From: Saccopteryx bilineata
Taxonomy: Eukaryota; Chordata; Mammalia; Chiroptera; Emballonuridae
Direction of reading: 5' to 3'
Assembly: GCF_036850765.1 (NCBI RefSeq)
Contig: NC_089493.1
Coordinates: 18,353,632 to 18,417,631, forward strand
Length of the DNA stretch: 64,000 bases
Shown here in pieces: positions 24,851 to 34,844 of this stretch; the first letter of the stretch is position 1, and the number at the start of each line of letters is the position of its first letter. The position numbers and the translations under genes are program-made. The notes under the pieces were generated by a model. That model saw only the letters and a list, made by a program, of their open reading frames with translations. It made no database searches and was not told the DNA's origin.

Positions 24851-26510
24851 TTCTCCAATATAGTTATTTCATTTATTTATTTAACAAATATTTAGTTGCA
24901 AGAAATAGTCCTTGATGTTTGATATAATAAACAAGATATATTTAGTCTTGATGTCCGAATAGATCTTATATACATAAAAAATAATGAAAAATAACTGCAC
25001 ATGATTTAACAAGTATACAAATATACTGACTCATTATAACCAAAAATAAAAATAAAATAAAATTTAGAAGAAGATTTTATTGGTTATTGAAGGTTGGAAA
25101 CCTGATTGCATTGTACCAAAGAGGAAATAACACTTGAGAAATTAGTGTCATTGAATCGGGGCATGACTGAAAATTCGACTACAAAAGAATTCTATGAATA
25201 GATGAAATATCTGCGGAAAGGTTTGTGGGTCAGTGTAGAATTTTTAAAGATAAAATTTTCAAGAAAATGTCTTTAAAACATGGGAATAACCAGTAAAAAG
25301 TAAGGAAGCGATGATGTATAAAATTGAGGAAATAACCAAAGCAGCAGTGTTTCAACTATAGCCCAAGTGAGACTACAGTAGGAGGGACACTTCAGGTATT
25401 GTAAATGAAAGGAAGAAGTTGGACTTCAATTTGAATAGCAAATTGCAGCAATAAGAGAAAGGAGTATCCATTCAGTGAAGATGGTTTAAAAATATAAAGC
25501 AAGATTATCTGCCAAAGGTCCTGAGGTCTTGAGCAGATATTAAATTGTTACCTGAAGCCATGAGAAAATGAGCCCACTAGAGCAACCCAATAGGGTTGCT
25601 GGGCATTACTACAAATTTGAGAATTTCGTTTAAGAATTTATTTAGAAACGCGTTTGCTTGTGGGATCATTTATTTCATGCCAAATACGGTGGTTCCGGTT
25701 TTGGTGTGGAGAAAGTAGATAAAGGATTCATTTAGTATTGGGATTTTGGCCAACAGAGGAAGCAGTTGAAGTGATTATAATGATGGGAAATGTCAATTAC
25801 ATTGTAGAAGGGCATAAGTGAAGCCAAGAGCGAGAAATGAATTATGAGAATAGAAAACACAGATCGGAGCTGTTGATATCCTAATTATTTTGACAACGAA
25901 GAAATGTAATTCAAAATATAGAAAATGCTAGTTGCTATGTGGGATATCTAAAATTAAGAATGCAAAGCTGTCTGGTGTCTGACATAGTAAATTAAGGGCA
26001 TGTCCATAGGAGTTATTGGTTAAAATGGATTGGTTTTGGAGAGGAAGATACCATATTCATGAGAGTATTGGTGACCCCGAGGATGATCAAAGGAGTTTCA
26101 GTGGAAAAGACCATGGGAGGAAGAAGCTGAAATCTACATGGATGAAGGGGAGTGATTAATATATAGTAAATGAGAGAAATGAAGAAATGACAGTAAATAG
26201 TGTGTCTCTTTATGGAGTAGTTTCAAACATAGTTGTGGGCAAGTGGAAAAAAAGTAAAAATCTAAATGCAAAATAGACATCTACCTTTCTTCATGACTCT
26301 GAAGTATCAGGATTATGTAAGAAAAATAGTCTTTGTTTAAGAGAATACCAGCTCCCATTCCGGGTAAGCTTCTACTGGAGATTGTTCTGAGAAGGTGCTG
26401 AGATCAGCAGAGTGCCTTGAATACAAAATACGAGATGCAGAACATGTATGAGAGAGTGTGTATGAGAAGAAAGGCAGTTCCTAATGGTTTAAACTGGGGA
26501 CAGAATAAAG
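24850..26510 (-). repeat. Possible ancient LINE (L2-like) remnant, antisense
   Basis: 24860-24990 looks like a complement of an L2 3' end (CATTTATTTATTTAACAAAT). Downstream purine-rich text with blocks such as AGGAAGCGATGATGTA, TTTCAGTGGAAAAGACCATG and ATGAGAGAAATGAAGAAATG recalls the antisense L2 body, but divergence is high. I would not place borders, and part may be unique DNA. Confidence 0.35.
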
Positions 26511-26530
26511 CCTTATAGAAATGCAAGGCA

Positions 26531-26947
26531 GCCCTGGCCGGTTGGCTCAGCGGTAGAGCGTCGGCCTAGCGTGCGGAGGACCCGGGTTCGATTCCCGGCC
26601 AGGGCACACAGGAGAAGCGCCCATTTGCTTCTCCACCCCTCCGCCACGCTTTCCTCTCTGTCTCTCTCTTCCCCTCCCGCAGCCAAGGCTCCACTGGAGC
26701 AAAGATGGCCCGGGCGCTGGGGATGGCTCTGTGGCCTCTGCCTCAGGCACTAGAGTGGCTCTGGTCGCAACATGGCGACGCCCAGGATGGGCAGAGCATC
26801 GCCCCCTGGTGGGCAGAGCGTCCCCCCTGGTGGGCGTGCCGGGTGGATCCCGGTCGGGCGCATGCGGGAGTCTGTCTGACTATCTCTCCGTTTCCAGCTT
26901 CAGAAAAATGAAAAAAAAAAAAAAAAAATCGAAAAAAAAAAAAAAAA
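26531..26947 (+). repeat. Full-length bat tRNA-derived SINE, family A, sense (reference copy)
   Basis: Best sense copy of family A. tRNA-like head 26531-26605 with A box (TGGCTCAGCGG) and perfect B box (GGTTCGATTCC). The body is: GAAGCGCCCATTTGCTTCTC, pyrimidine tract, AGCCAAGGCTCCACTGGAGC, GGGCGCTGGGGATGGC, a three-unit tandem of about 22 bp (26773-26831), GTGCCGGGTGGATCCCGG, TTTCCAGCTTCAG, and an A-rich tail of two long A-runs split by TCG. TSD AGAAATGCAAGGCA is perfect (26517-26530 and 26948-26961). The anticodon-like loop reads AGC (alanine type), but the 5' extension and body show this is a SINE, not a tRNA gene. Two units contain CTCF-core-like sequence on the minus strand. Confidence 0.97.
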
Positions 26948-27114
26948 AGAAATGCAAGGCAGATTGAGGCTGATTCCACATTCTCCGAGATAAAGATAGC
27001 AACCAGAACTAATGTGCAAAACCCAAATACTGGTTTGGTAGCATATCATATTAAAAGGTATATAGTTTTTGATGCTTCAACCTTCCAGATGGACATATGG
27101 GACTAGCTTTAGGG

Positions 27115-27465
27115 CAGGGTAGTTAACCTTTTTATACCTACCACCCACTTTTGTATCTCTGTTAGTAGTAAAATTTTCTAACTGCCCACCAGTTCCACAG
27201 TAATGGTGATTCATAAAGTAGGGAAGTAACTTTACTTTATAAAATTTATAAAGCAGAGTTACAGCAAGGTAAAGCATATAATAATAATTACTTACCAAGT
27301 ACTTTATGTCAGATTTTTGCTAAGTTTGGCAGAATAAATCTATATAAAAAAACTTACTATAGTTAAATCTATCTTTTTATTTATACTTTGGTGGCTCTGC
27401 TACTGCTCACCATGAAAGCTGGAATGCCCATTAATGGGCGGCAGGGACCAGGTTGACTACCACTG
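27115..27465 (+). mobile_element. hAT-type non-autonomous DNA transposon
   Basis: 351-bp element with TIRs: left CAGGGTAGTTAACC, complement of right CAGTGGTAGTCAACC. It is flanked by a perfect 8-bp direct repeat, CTTTAGGG, at 27107-27114 and 27466-27473; an 8-bp TSD is the signature of hAT transposition. The interior is AT-rich with no transposase frame, so a MITE. The subterminal block CACCATGAAAGCTGGAATGC and GGGCGGCAGGGACCAGG is shared with the element at 46050-46262. The 73-codon frame inside it is not a gene. Confidence 0.92.
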
Positions 27466-27550
27466 CTTTAGGGGGTGCTTTAAATGATTTTCTTGGTGAT
27501 TTTAATCCAAGATATAATTATATATGCATAACACATTTAGCAACATGTGA

Positions 27551-27918
27551 CTTTTTTTGTATATTTCTGAAGTGAGAAGTGGTGAGGCAGAGAAACAGTC
27601 TCCAGCATGTGCCTGACCCAGAGCCACCCGGCATGCCCACTAGGGAGTGATGTTCTGCCCATCTGGGGCTGTTGCTCCATTGCAACTGGAACCATTCTAG
27701 CACCGGAGGTGAGGCTGTGGCACCATCCTCAGTGCCTGGGCCAACTTTGCTCCAATGGAGCCTTGGCTGTGGGAGGGGAAGAGAGAGACAGAGAGAAAGG
27801 AAAGGGGGAAGGGTGGAGAAGCAGTTGGGCACTTTTCCTGTGTGTCCTGACTGAAATCAAACCCGGGACCTTCACATGCTGGGCCAATGCTTTACCACTG
27901 AGCCAACCGGCCAGGGAC
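27551..27918 (-). repeat. Bat tRNA-derived SINE, family A, antisense
   Basis: Complement order as in the other antisense copies: TTTCTGAAGTGAGAAGTGGT, GATGTTCTGCCCATCTGGGG, GCTCCAATGGAGCCTTGGCT, GAGAAGCAGTTGGGCACTTT and a head ending GAGCCAACCGGCCAGGGA. TSD AACATGTGA at 27542-27550 and 27922-27930, extended by T-runs. Frames at 27518-27921 are shadows of it. Confidence 0.93.
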
Positions 27919-27944
27919 TAGAACATGTGATTTTTACATGGTTT

Positions 27945-28690
27945 TTCTCCATATATATATAATTTTAATTATATAGTACAGTGTTATTAATTTATAGTCA
28001 CCATGTTATATACTTCAGATTCTCAGACCTTATTCATTTTATTGCTAAAAATTTATATATTTTTACCAACTTGTCACTTTCACATCCTCAGATCCTGGTA
28101 ACAACCACTTTTCACTCTCTGTTTCTATAATTTTGACTTTCTTTTTTAGATCACATATATAAGTGATACTCATGTTGTTGCAAATGGAAGAATTTATTTC
28201 TTATTTATGTCTGAAAAATATTCATTTATGTAAGTATGTCATACCTTCTTTATCCATTTATCCATTAATAGAGTTTTAGGTAGTTTTCATATCTTGGCTA
28301 CTGTGAATAATTCTTCAGTGAACATGGTAATACAGACATCTCTTTAATATATTGTTTTCTTGATCTTTGAATACATACCCAAAAATGTAATTGCTGGATC
28401 ATAAGGTAGTAGGATTTTTTCTTTTTCTTTCTTTCTTTTCTTTTCTTTTTTTTTTTTTGGAGTCTTTACACTGTTTTTCATAATGGCTACAACTATTTTA
28501 ATCTGCATTGACAGTTCACAGGGTCCCATTCTCTCCACACTGCTGACAGCACTTGTTATCTCTTATGTTTTTGATGATAGCCTTTTTAACAAGTGTGAGG
28601 TGGTATTTAATTTCCACTTTCCTGATGATTAGTGATGTTAAGTACCATTTCATATACCTATTAGACATCTGTACTATAGAAAAATGTCTA
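27945..28690 (-). mobile_element. LINE-1 3' UTR and ORF2 C-terminal remnant, antisense
   Basis: Left half is an L1 3' UTR in complement. The right half encodes, on the minus strand, a decayed ORF2 C-terminus; PYDPAITFLGMYSKI is readable around 28350-28420, matching the conserved P(Y/F)DPAIPLLGIYPK-type motif of mammalian L1 ORF2p. A pyrimidine run at 28420-28460 interrupts it. Dead copy. Confidence 0.85.
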
Positions 28691-28919
28691 TTGAGTATTC
28701 AGTTCCTTCAACTCTGTGAAAGGTAGTCCCCATGTTGACACGGAGCCCCCAAGGATGAGTCAAAATACTGTTCAATTTTTGGAGAACCTGAACAAATGTG
28801 TCCATTTCTTCTATAGAAAAATGCTGAATAACAGCAAGATTTTATGTCACGTTTCTCTGTTGACCTTTAACAGAGGTGGTGGGCATCCCACACTATAGAG
28901 AACAACTGAAGCAGAGGTA

Positions 28920-30290
28920 AGGCCAAATCTTTCCTGAGTCTTGTAGATATTCTGTTTAACATATTAGCTAAATTAGGGATGCAGTTAATCCCAAATTTAA
29001 GATTTTTCAATTGTTAAATTCAGTTTGCTAATATTTTATTAAGAAATTTTGCATCTATGTTCATCAGGGATATTGGCCTACAATTTTATTTTTTTGTAGT
29101 GTTCTTCCATGGTTTTGGTATCGGAGTAATACTGGCTTTAAAAAAATGACTTGGGAATTTTTCTTTCTGTTCTATTTTTTTAAAGCATTTGAGAAGAACT
29201 TGTATTTATTATTCTTTAAATGTTCCATAGAAATCCAGTTTCCTTACTAATTGTCTGTGTGGATAATTTATCCAATGTTGAAAGCAAAGTATTGCAGTTT
29301 TATTAGTACTGGATTTCATTCTCTTCAGGTCTGTTATTACTTGCTTTATATATTTAAGTACCCCTGTTTGGGGCATAAATATTTACAAAATATATATATT
29401 ATGACAGAGACAGAGAGAGACAGAGTGAGGAACAGATAGAGACATACAGACAGGAAGAGGAAGAGATGAGAAGCATCAATTCTTTGTTGCAGCGCCTTAG
29501 TCATTTATTGATAGCTTCTCATATGTCCCTTGACTGGGTGGCTGCAGCAGACCAAGTGACCCCTTGCTCAAGCCAGCAACCTTAGGTTCAAATTGGTGAG
29601 CCTTGGTCAAACCAGATGAGCCCACTCAAGTTGGCGACCTCAGGTTTTGAACCTGGGTCCTCCGTGTTCCTGTCTGATGCCCTATCCACTGTGCCACCGC
29701 CTGGTCAAGCACAAAAGTTATATTCTTGTTGGATTGACCCAGCTATGGTTACATAATGACTTTCTTTGAATCTTATTACTCTTTGGCTTAGAGTATATTC
29801 TGTCTCATAAAAATATTGTTACCCATTCTTTTATTTATTATTTCATTTGCATTTGCATGGAATACTTTTTCCCATTTCTTCCTTCCCAGTCTTGTGTGAC
29901 CTTATGTCTGAGGAGAGTCTCTTATAGGCAACATGCTGATGGGCCTTGTTTTATTGCCCATTCATCCATCATATGTCTTTTGATTGGAATATTTAGTCCA
30001 TTTACATTTAAAGGAATTATGTATAGATAGGGACTTACTTTTGCCATTTTGTTAATTATTTTCCAGTTATTTTAATAATTTGTTTGTTCTTTTAGTCTTC
30101 TCTTCTATTTTTCTTTGTGATTAGATGGATTTTTGTAGTAGTATGTTTAGATTTCTTTATCTTTATACTCTGTGTACCCACTGTACAGTTTTGCTTTGTT
30201 TTTAACATGAAATATTTTACATTTATAATTGTCTATTTCAGTTCATAACAACTTAACTGTGAATACATACTAAAATTCTACATTTTTAAT
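28920..30290 (-). mobile_element. LINE-1 ORF2 remnant, antisense, split by a SINE
   Basis: Complement of L1 coding sequence: TTTGCATCTATGTTCATCAG and GATATTGGCCTACAATTTTA (28990-29080), TGGTTTTGGTATCGGAG, then after the SINE at 29399-29706 the blocks TCTCTTATAGGCAACATGCT and TTTAGTCCATTTACATTTAA (29920-30015). It probably belongs to the same insertion as 27945-28690, with internal loss. Frame fully broken. The right border is vague in AT-rich DNA. Confidence 0.78.
29399..29706 (-). repeat. Bat tRNA-derived SINE, family B, antisense, nested in L1
   Basis: Complement of the family B tail (GAGAAGCATCAATTCTTTGT), CTTGACTGGGTGGCTGCAGC, CAAGTGACCCCTTGCTCAAG, and a head ending CACTGTGCCACCGCCTGGTC. 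It interrupts the antisense L1, so it is younger than that L1. No clean TSD found. Confidence 0.9.
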
Positions 30291-31774
30291 TTCTTACCCC
30301 TACATTTTATGTTTTTGGTGTCTAAACTTACATCTTTTTATTTTGTGATTTCATTAATAATTATTATACAATTATATATATATATAAACATATGTAAATA
30401 TATTTATCTTAGGAAAAACTTATTTTTAGTCCCAAAATAATAATATCCTATGTTAAAATGGATATGAATACCTACAATGTTCTTACCTAATATGTGTTTA
30501 TAAGGTGTGAACATGTTCTACAAATCCAAAGAAATGAGAAAATCTATAATGTCCAAACTCTTATTCAATAAAAATGTAAGGTTTTGATGCACTTTTAACT
30601 TTTAAACTAATTTTATAGTATATGTGGAATGCAGTTCTTTGTCATATTATCTCAACCATTCAAATTATGTTTTTATACCAGCATACTCTTTGGAGATACT
30701 TGATGAAATGTCAATAGAAAAGAGTTTCATGGGCTTCTTTCCAAATTGCTTATTTTACAGTCATGCCTGATGCATGATCAGATTTCAAATGAGACACTAA
30801 ATTTATTTTTATTGTGAAACCTCAATTTAATATATTTATCTGTATTTTAAGTAGTTCAAACTATATTGTAAAAAGTTTAAAATCTCATATATATTCTCAC
30901 GATAGTAATTTGAAATTCTGTCACTTTGCAGGAACACATAAGTATTTTTCCTTATGTAAAACTCATACATTTCAAAGTATAGAGATAATTTGTTTTCTGT
31001 GTATTATATGATTGTGGAAATTGAACCATAGAAATATTAAGTGACAATGGCAGAGTGGGGACCACACTTTAAGATTCTGGGTTAAAAGAGAGGCTTTTTT
31101 TATTATTGTACAAGGCCACCTTCTTGTAAACTTCATTTTGAAAACTTTATTAATTTTTTTCTCTTAATATGTTATTCAAGGTAAACAGCTTTATTCTAAG
31201 AAATGTGACTTCAAGAAGATCATATGCGAAACATCTGTATCTGGCACATTGTCTACAGAATAAATTCAATGAGTTTTAAACTTTTAGAGTCTCCAAGCAA
31301 GAAAAAAAAATTGCTAGTATGAATGACACACTTAAAATGAGAAAGGTGTGTAGTATAAGCCACCATGATTCTGGTGAGGTCATGAGGAAAAAATGGATAC
31401 CATGTTTAGCCACAGCAAAGTGAATGGATCTTGTGCCAACTTGAGATGCTTATACATTCCCTTTAAAATGTTGTGGTTAACTTCTCCAAGGAATGTGAAA
31501 GTTGATTTAAATAAGTTTCCAGAAACTGAACTGTTTATTCTAGCTTCTCTAAAAAAGCTTTGATATGTAAATCAATTTGGAAACAAAGATATTTTTGTCT
31601 CTTAATGTTTCTATCCTCAGTGTGTGTTAAATGGCAACCTTGGGATAATTGTCTTTGATCTAAGAAATAGGCCTAGTGTAGACTCTGGGAAGGTCAGTTT
31701 AAAGGGTAGAGATTCAATGTGCTTCAACCCAAATGAAACACACTTGCATTATGCTGGGCATATGCAGATAAGAA
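30291..31774. other. AT-rich single-copy DNA
   Basis: No gene. A (TA)n-type run lies at 30369-30392. No assignable repeats. Confidence 0.4.
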
Positions 31775-31995
31775 GATCTGGGAATAGGCATATGTTGATT
31801 TAAATCCCTGTCTGATACTATGGCCCAAGTTAAGTCAATGGACCTTTGAAGCCTTAGTTTCACTATCTATGAAATGGGGCCACACATACTTACCTTCTAA
31901 GTTTAGAGAAATTAGAGGCCACATATATAAAACGTCTAACTCAGTTCAGGATTAAAATGAGTACTCATATAATGGTTGTAGCTAATTTAGTTATT
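31775..31995 (+). repeat. MIR SINE, sense
   Basis: GATTTAAATCCCTGTCTGAT, AGTTTCACTATCTATGAAAT, GGGGCCACACATACTTACCT and a final TTTAGTTATT follow the MIR order. Moderately diverged. Confidence 0.75.
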
Positions 31996-32362
31996 TTGCA
32001 CTTCTCAACATTATTATATGGGTCAGGATACTGCTTCCTGCTGGATACACTAAGAAGGATAAGATATTATCCTTGAAAAAAGGAAAATAAATAAATAAAA
32101 AGGTAAGAGTGCAGTAAAAAAATAAAGAATTTTAATATACTGTGGTTCTTCCCTTGTATTTGTTTGAAGCCAGCACCTAATAGACCATCATACTTTTTCT
32201 TTTCTGCCAGGGAGGTTGAACCTCAACCAGTAAACATAAAGATGGTGCTGTTGTTTTATGTTGACTGATGTTCATTTTGATTGGTCAATGCCTGTCTCAC
32301 AGGCCTTTAGATATTCTGAACATCACTTCTACTTTTATGCCATATTATAGGTATATTAATAC
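31996..32362. other. No identified feature
   Basis: Single-copy sequence with an A-rich stretch at 32075-32125. Nothing gene-like. Confidence 0.4.
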
Positions 32363-32370
32363 AAAAGATA

Positions 32371-32522
32371 GCCTGGCCTGTGGTGGCATAGTGGATAAAG
32401 CATCAACCTGGAACGCTGAGTTCACTGGTTTGAAACCCTGGGCTTGCCCTGTCAAGGTACATATAGAAGTTGCTCCTCCACCTCCTCTCTCTTCTCTCTA
32501 AAATGATTGAATTTTAAGAAAT
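32371..32522 (+). repeat. Bat tRNA-derived SINE, family C, sense (short)
   Basis: Head GCCTGGCCTGTGGTGGCATA, GTGGATAAAGCATCAACCTG, B box GGTTTGAAACC, then CTTGCCCTGTCAAGGTACAT and a short pyrimidine tail. The same family as 58556-58776 but more decayed. Flanking AAAAGAT repeats at 32363-32369 and about 32525-32531. Confidence 0.85.
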
Positions 32523-32539
32523 ATAAAAAGATCAAGAAC

Positions 32540-33984
32540 ATATGATTGCATATAAATATACATACATATATGTATATATGTGTGTATATATAAAAGACAA
32601 AAGGCACAATTATCCTTTGACATAGGCTAGTCATGCAGCTTGTTTACCTGTTGTCATTTTTTGTTTTGTTTTGCCTTAAGAACAAAATCTCATTCACATT
32701 TCTTGAGAGGTAAGTGAATTGTGATGATTCTTCACATGTGACCTTCTATAATACAGACATAGATGATGAATCATATCAGATCTTTCCCAATGAAAAAAAG
32801 AGTGTCTCTCCTAACCTGGCAGGAAAGGCATCTTGATCAGTTTGAGCTTACTCTTAGCCCGCTTTCCCCATTCTGCCTTACGAAACACCATATGACCAAC
32901 AGCTGTGTTATTTTTTAAACAAACAGATTTCACTGAAAATGTCAGCGTTGGCATTTTAAAACAAACAATTAAATTAGAAGTTTGACAAACCAGGAGGGCT
33001 AGATTTCAGATTTTTAGGAACAGCATCTTTTTTTTCCACCGATTCCAGGCAGTCTTTAGTTTTCATAGATGTCAGCAACAATTGGTTTTGTGTGCTGATT
33101 ACTTAGTGTTTATCAACAAAATATAAGTGTTATGATTACTGATACTTTTCATTCCTAATCTCACACTGAAGCTGTCCTATTGACTAATGATAGCCAACTC
33201 CTTTGGGAAATAAGTGTCCAAGATACCAAAACGAGGCCATGAAATGTCATTTATTCAAGAAGAGGTATTAGATCAGTTCTGCTATAATGTTACATGTGTA
33301 TTCCTGAAACTCACTCTGCTGTGCAAAATAACATAAGAAAATGCACCAGGCTTATGATAAAAAATGGAGTTGGACACAAACTCAGACCTGTCATCAGTGA
33401 CAGATTAAAAAGTTAGGAATTTAATAATCATGATAGCTAACACATGCTGAAGGATTAAGGAATACATGATTAGTGCAGCAAGTATGGCACCTTTGACAAT
33501 GACCTGGAGATCGCTTCACAAGTGCAAATGGAAAGGGTTGCAGCTCATAAGTTATTTATTGTGAAGAAGCAGAAGGAAGTTTTCTGAAGTTGGATGGAAA
33601 GTCCTAACAATCTTAACCCCAGATGTGGATGGGTGTGGCTCAGATACATAGGGAACTGTGATAGCTCATAGATGTTTGAGGTGTGTGCAATTTGTGCATT
33701 CCCTTGTGCTAGGTTTAGCTGGGTGCCATTGTCTGGGTTCATGTAAAGTTTCTCATGGATGAAGTGGTACGTAAACAAACATGAATTTTCTGCTATGCAT
33801 GAATTATTCTCTAGTATATCAATGGCGTGGGAATAAAATCTGTTTTCAAAACAGTCATTACAGCAGAACTGCTGTATAATCATCTCACAAATCAGATTCT
33901 TGAAAGGTGAACACTTTAAATATTTCCACACTGAAAAGCATTTCTGATGTCCCATGAAAGCCCCTACATGGACCTTGTAGAATA
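32540..33984. other. Single-copy DNA with one long minus-strand ORF
   Basis: No recognised gene. 33545-33955 (minus) is the longest repeat-free open frame in the window (136 codons). It is rich in Cys, His, Phe and Asn, has no domain I recognise and no splice evidence. The TA-rich run at 32560-32592 is simple sequence. Confidence 0.3.
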
Positions 33985-34560
33985 TTTATGAAGCATCCAG
34001 ACTTTGACCCAGAAGGATTTGAATTTTTTAGGTGAAAAGAGGGGGATATAGTGAGGCAGACTCCTGCATATACCCCCACTGGAATCCACTGAGCAATCCC
34101 ATCTGGGGCTGATGCGAGCAGTGAGCTATTTTTAGTGCCTGATGCTAACATGCTCCAACAGAGCTATCCTCAGTGTCCAGGGCCATGCTTGAACCAGTTG
34201 AGCCACTGGCTGTGGGAGGAAATAAAGGAGAGAAGGAGGAGAGGGAAAGGGAGAAGTAGATGGTCACTTTTCCTGTGTGCCCTGACTGGGGCTCAAACCT
34301 GGGACATCCATATGCCAGGCCAATACTCCATTCACTGAGCCATTGGCCAGGGCTTCAGAAGGATTTGAACTTGATCCTAAATTTACCTGTCATTTGAAAA
34401 GAGAAACAAAAAAACAGAAACCTTAACCTTTTCCAGTTTAATTTCCTAACTGTAAAATAAAGATGAAAAATTTTACTTCATAGTGATACTATGATGAGTG
34501 AAAGATGAAACGTATAAAACCCTTTGAAAAATGACTCACACATAAAGGACTCAATTCATG
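33985..34560 (+). repeat. MIR SINE, sense, split by a family A SINE
   Basis: The left piece is 33985-34023. The right piece, 34370-34560, holds the MIR landmarks CCAGTTTAATTTCCTAACTG, TAAAATAAAGATG, CATAGTGATACTATGATGAG and AAAACCCTTTGAAAAATG. Rejoining at the TSD restores the order. Shows a MIR used as the target of a younger SINE. Confidence 0.65.
34024..34354 (-). repeat. Bat SINE, family A older variant, antisense
   Basis: Family A-like, but with a distinct middle: GAGCTATTTTTAGTGCCTGA and GGGCCATGCTTGAACCAGTT, GAGCCACTGGCTGTGGGAGG. The head ends GAGCCATTGGCCAGGGCT. Perfect 14-bp TSD CAGAAGGATTTGAA at 34010-34023 and 34356-34369. Also seen at 38947-39287 and 55964-56279. These copies lack the CTCF-like tandem and probably predate it. 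Confidence 0.9.
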
Positions 34561-34576
34561 GTAGTTCCTTTGAATG

Positions 34577-34827
34577 TATTTTTTTTTAATTGAGAGCGGG
34601 AGAGGTAGAGAGACAGACTCCCACATGCACCCCAACCAGGATCAAGCCAGCAAGCCTCCTATGTTCTGACCATCTGGGGTATTGCTCCTTTTGTTCAGCA
34701 ACCGAGAGAAAGGGGGATGGGGAGAGGTAGAGGCAGATGGTCGTTTCTCCTGTGTGCCCTGACTGGAATCAAAACCAGAATATCTATACGCTGGGTGCAG
34801 TTCTACCACTGAGCCAACCGGCCAGGG
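34577..34827 (-). repeat. Bat SINE, family A, internally shortened, antisense
   Basis: T-run, GAGAGACAGACTCCCACATG, CCCCAACCAGGATCAAGCCA, CATCTGGGGTATTGCTCC, then a jump straight to GAGAGAAAGGGGGATGGGGA and a head ending GAGCCAACCGGCCAGGGT; the GGAGCCTTGGCTGCGGG block is missing. Imperfect TSD around CTTTGAATGT (34568) and CTCTGAATGT (34830). Confidence 0.88.
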
Positions 34828-34844
34828 TGCTCTGAATGTTTTTA

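Noticed and set aside
26531..26605. tRNA gene (alanine-type loop, intact A and B boxes)
   Set aside because: The head continues into a SINE body with an A tail and TSDs, and a 5' extension prevents a normal acceptor stem. It is a SINE promoter, not a tRNA.
28344..28538. Functional gene with an ORF2-like motif
   Set aside because: Only a 15-residue L1 ORF2 C-terminal remnant remains in frame; flanking L1 sequence is broken and the lysine-rich part comes from a pyrimidine run.
33985..34450. Coding-looking plus-strand reading MKHPDFDPEGFELDPK across the SINE TSD
   Set aside because: The sequence on both sides of the SINE fits a MIR; the apparent peptide is a coincidence of the rejoined MIR.
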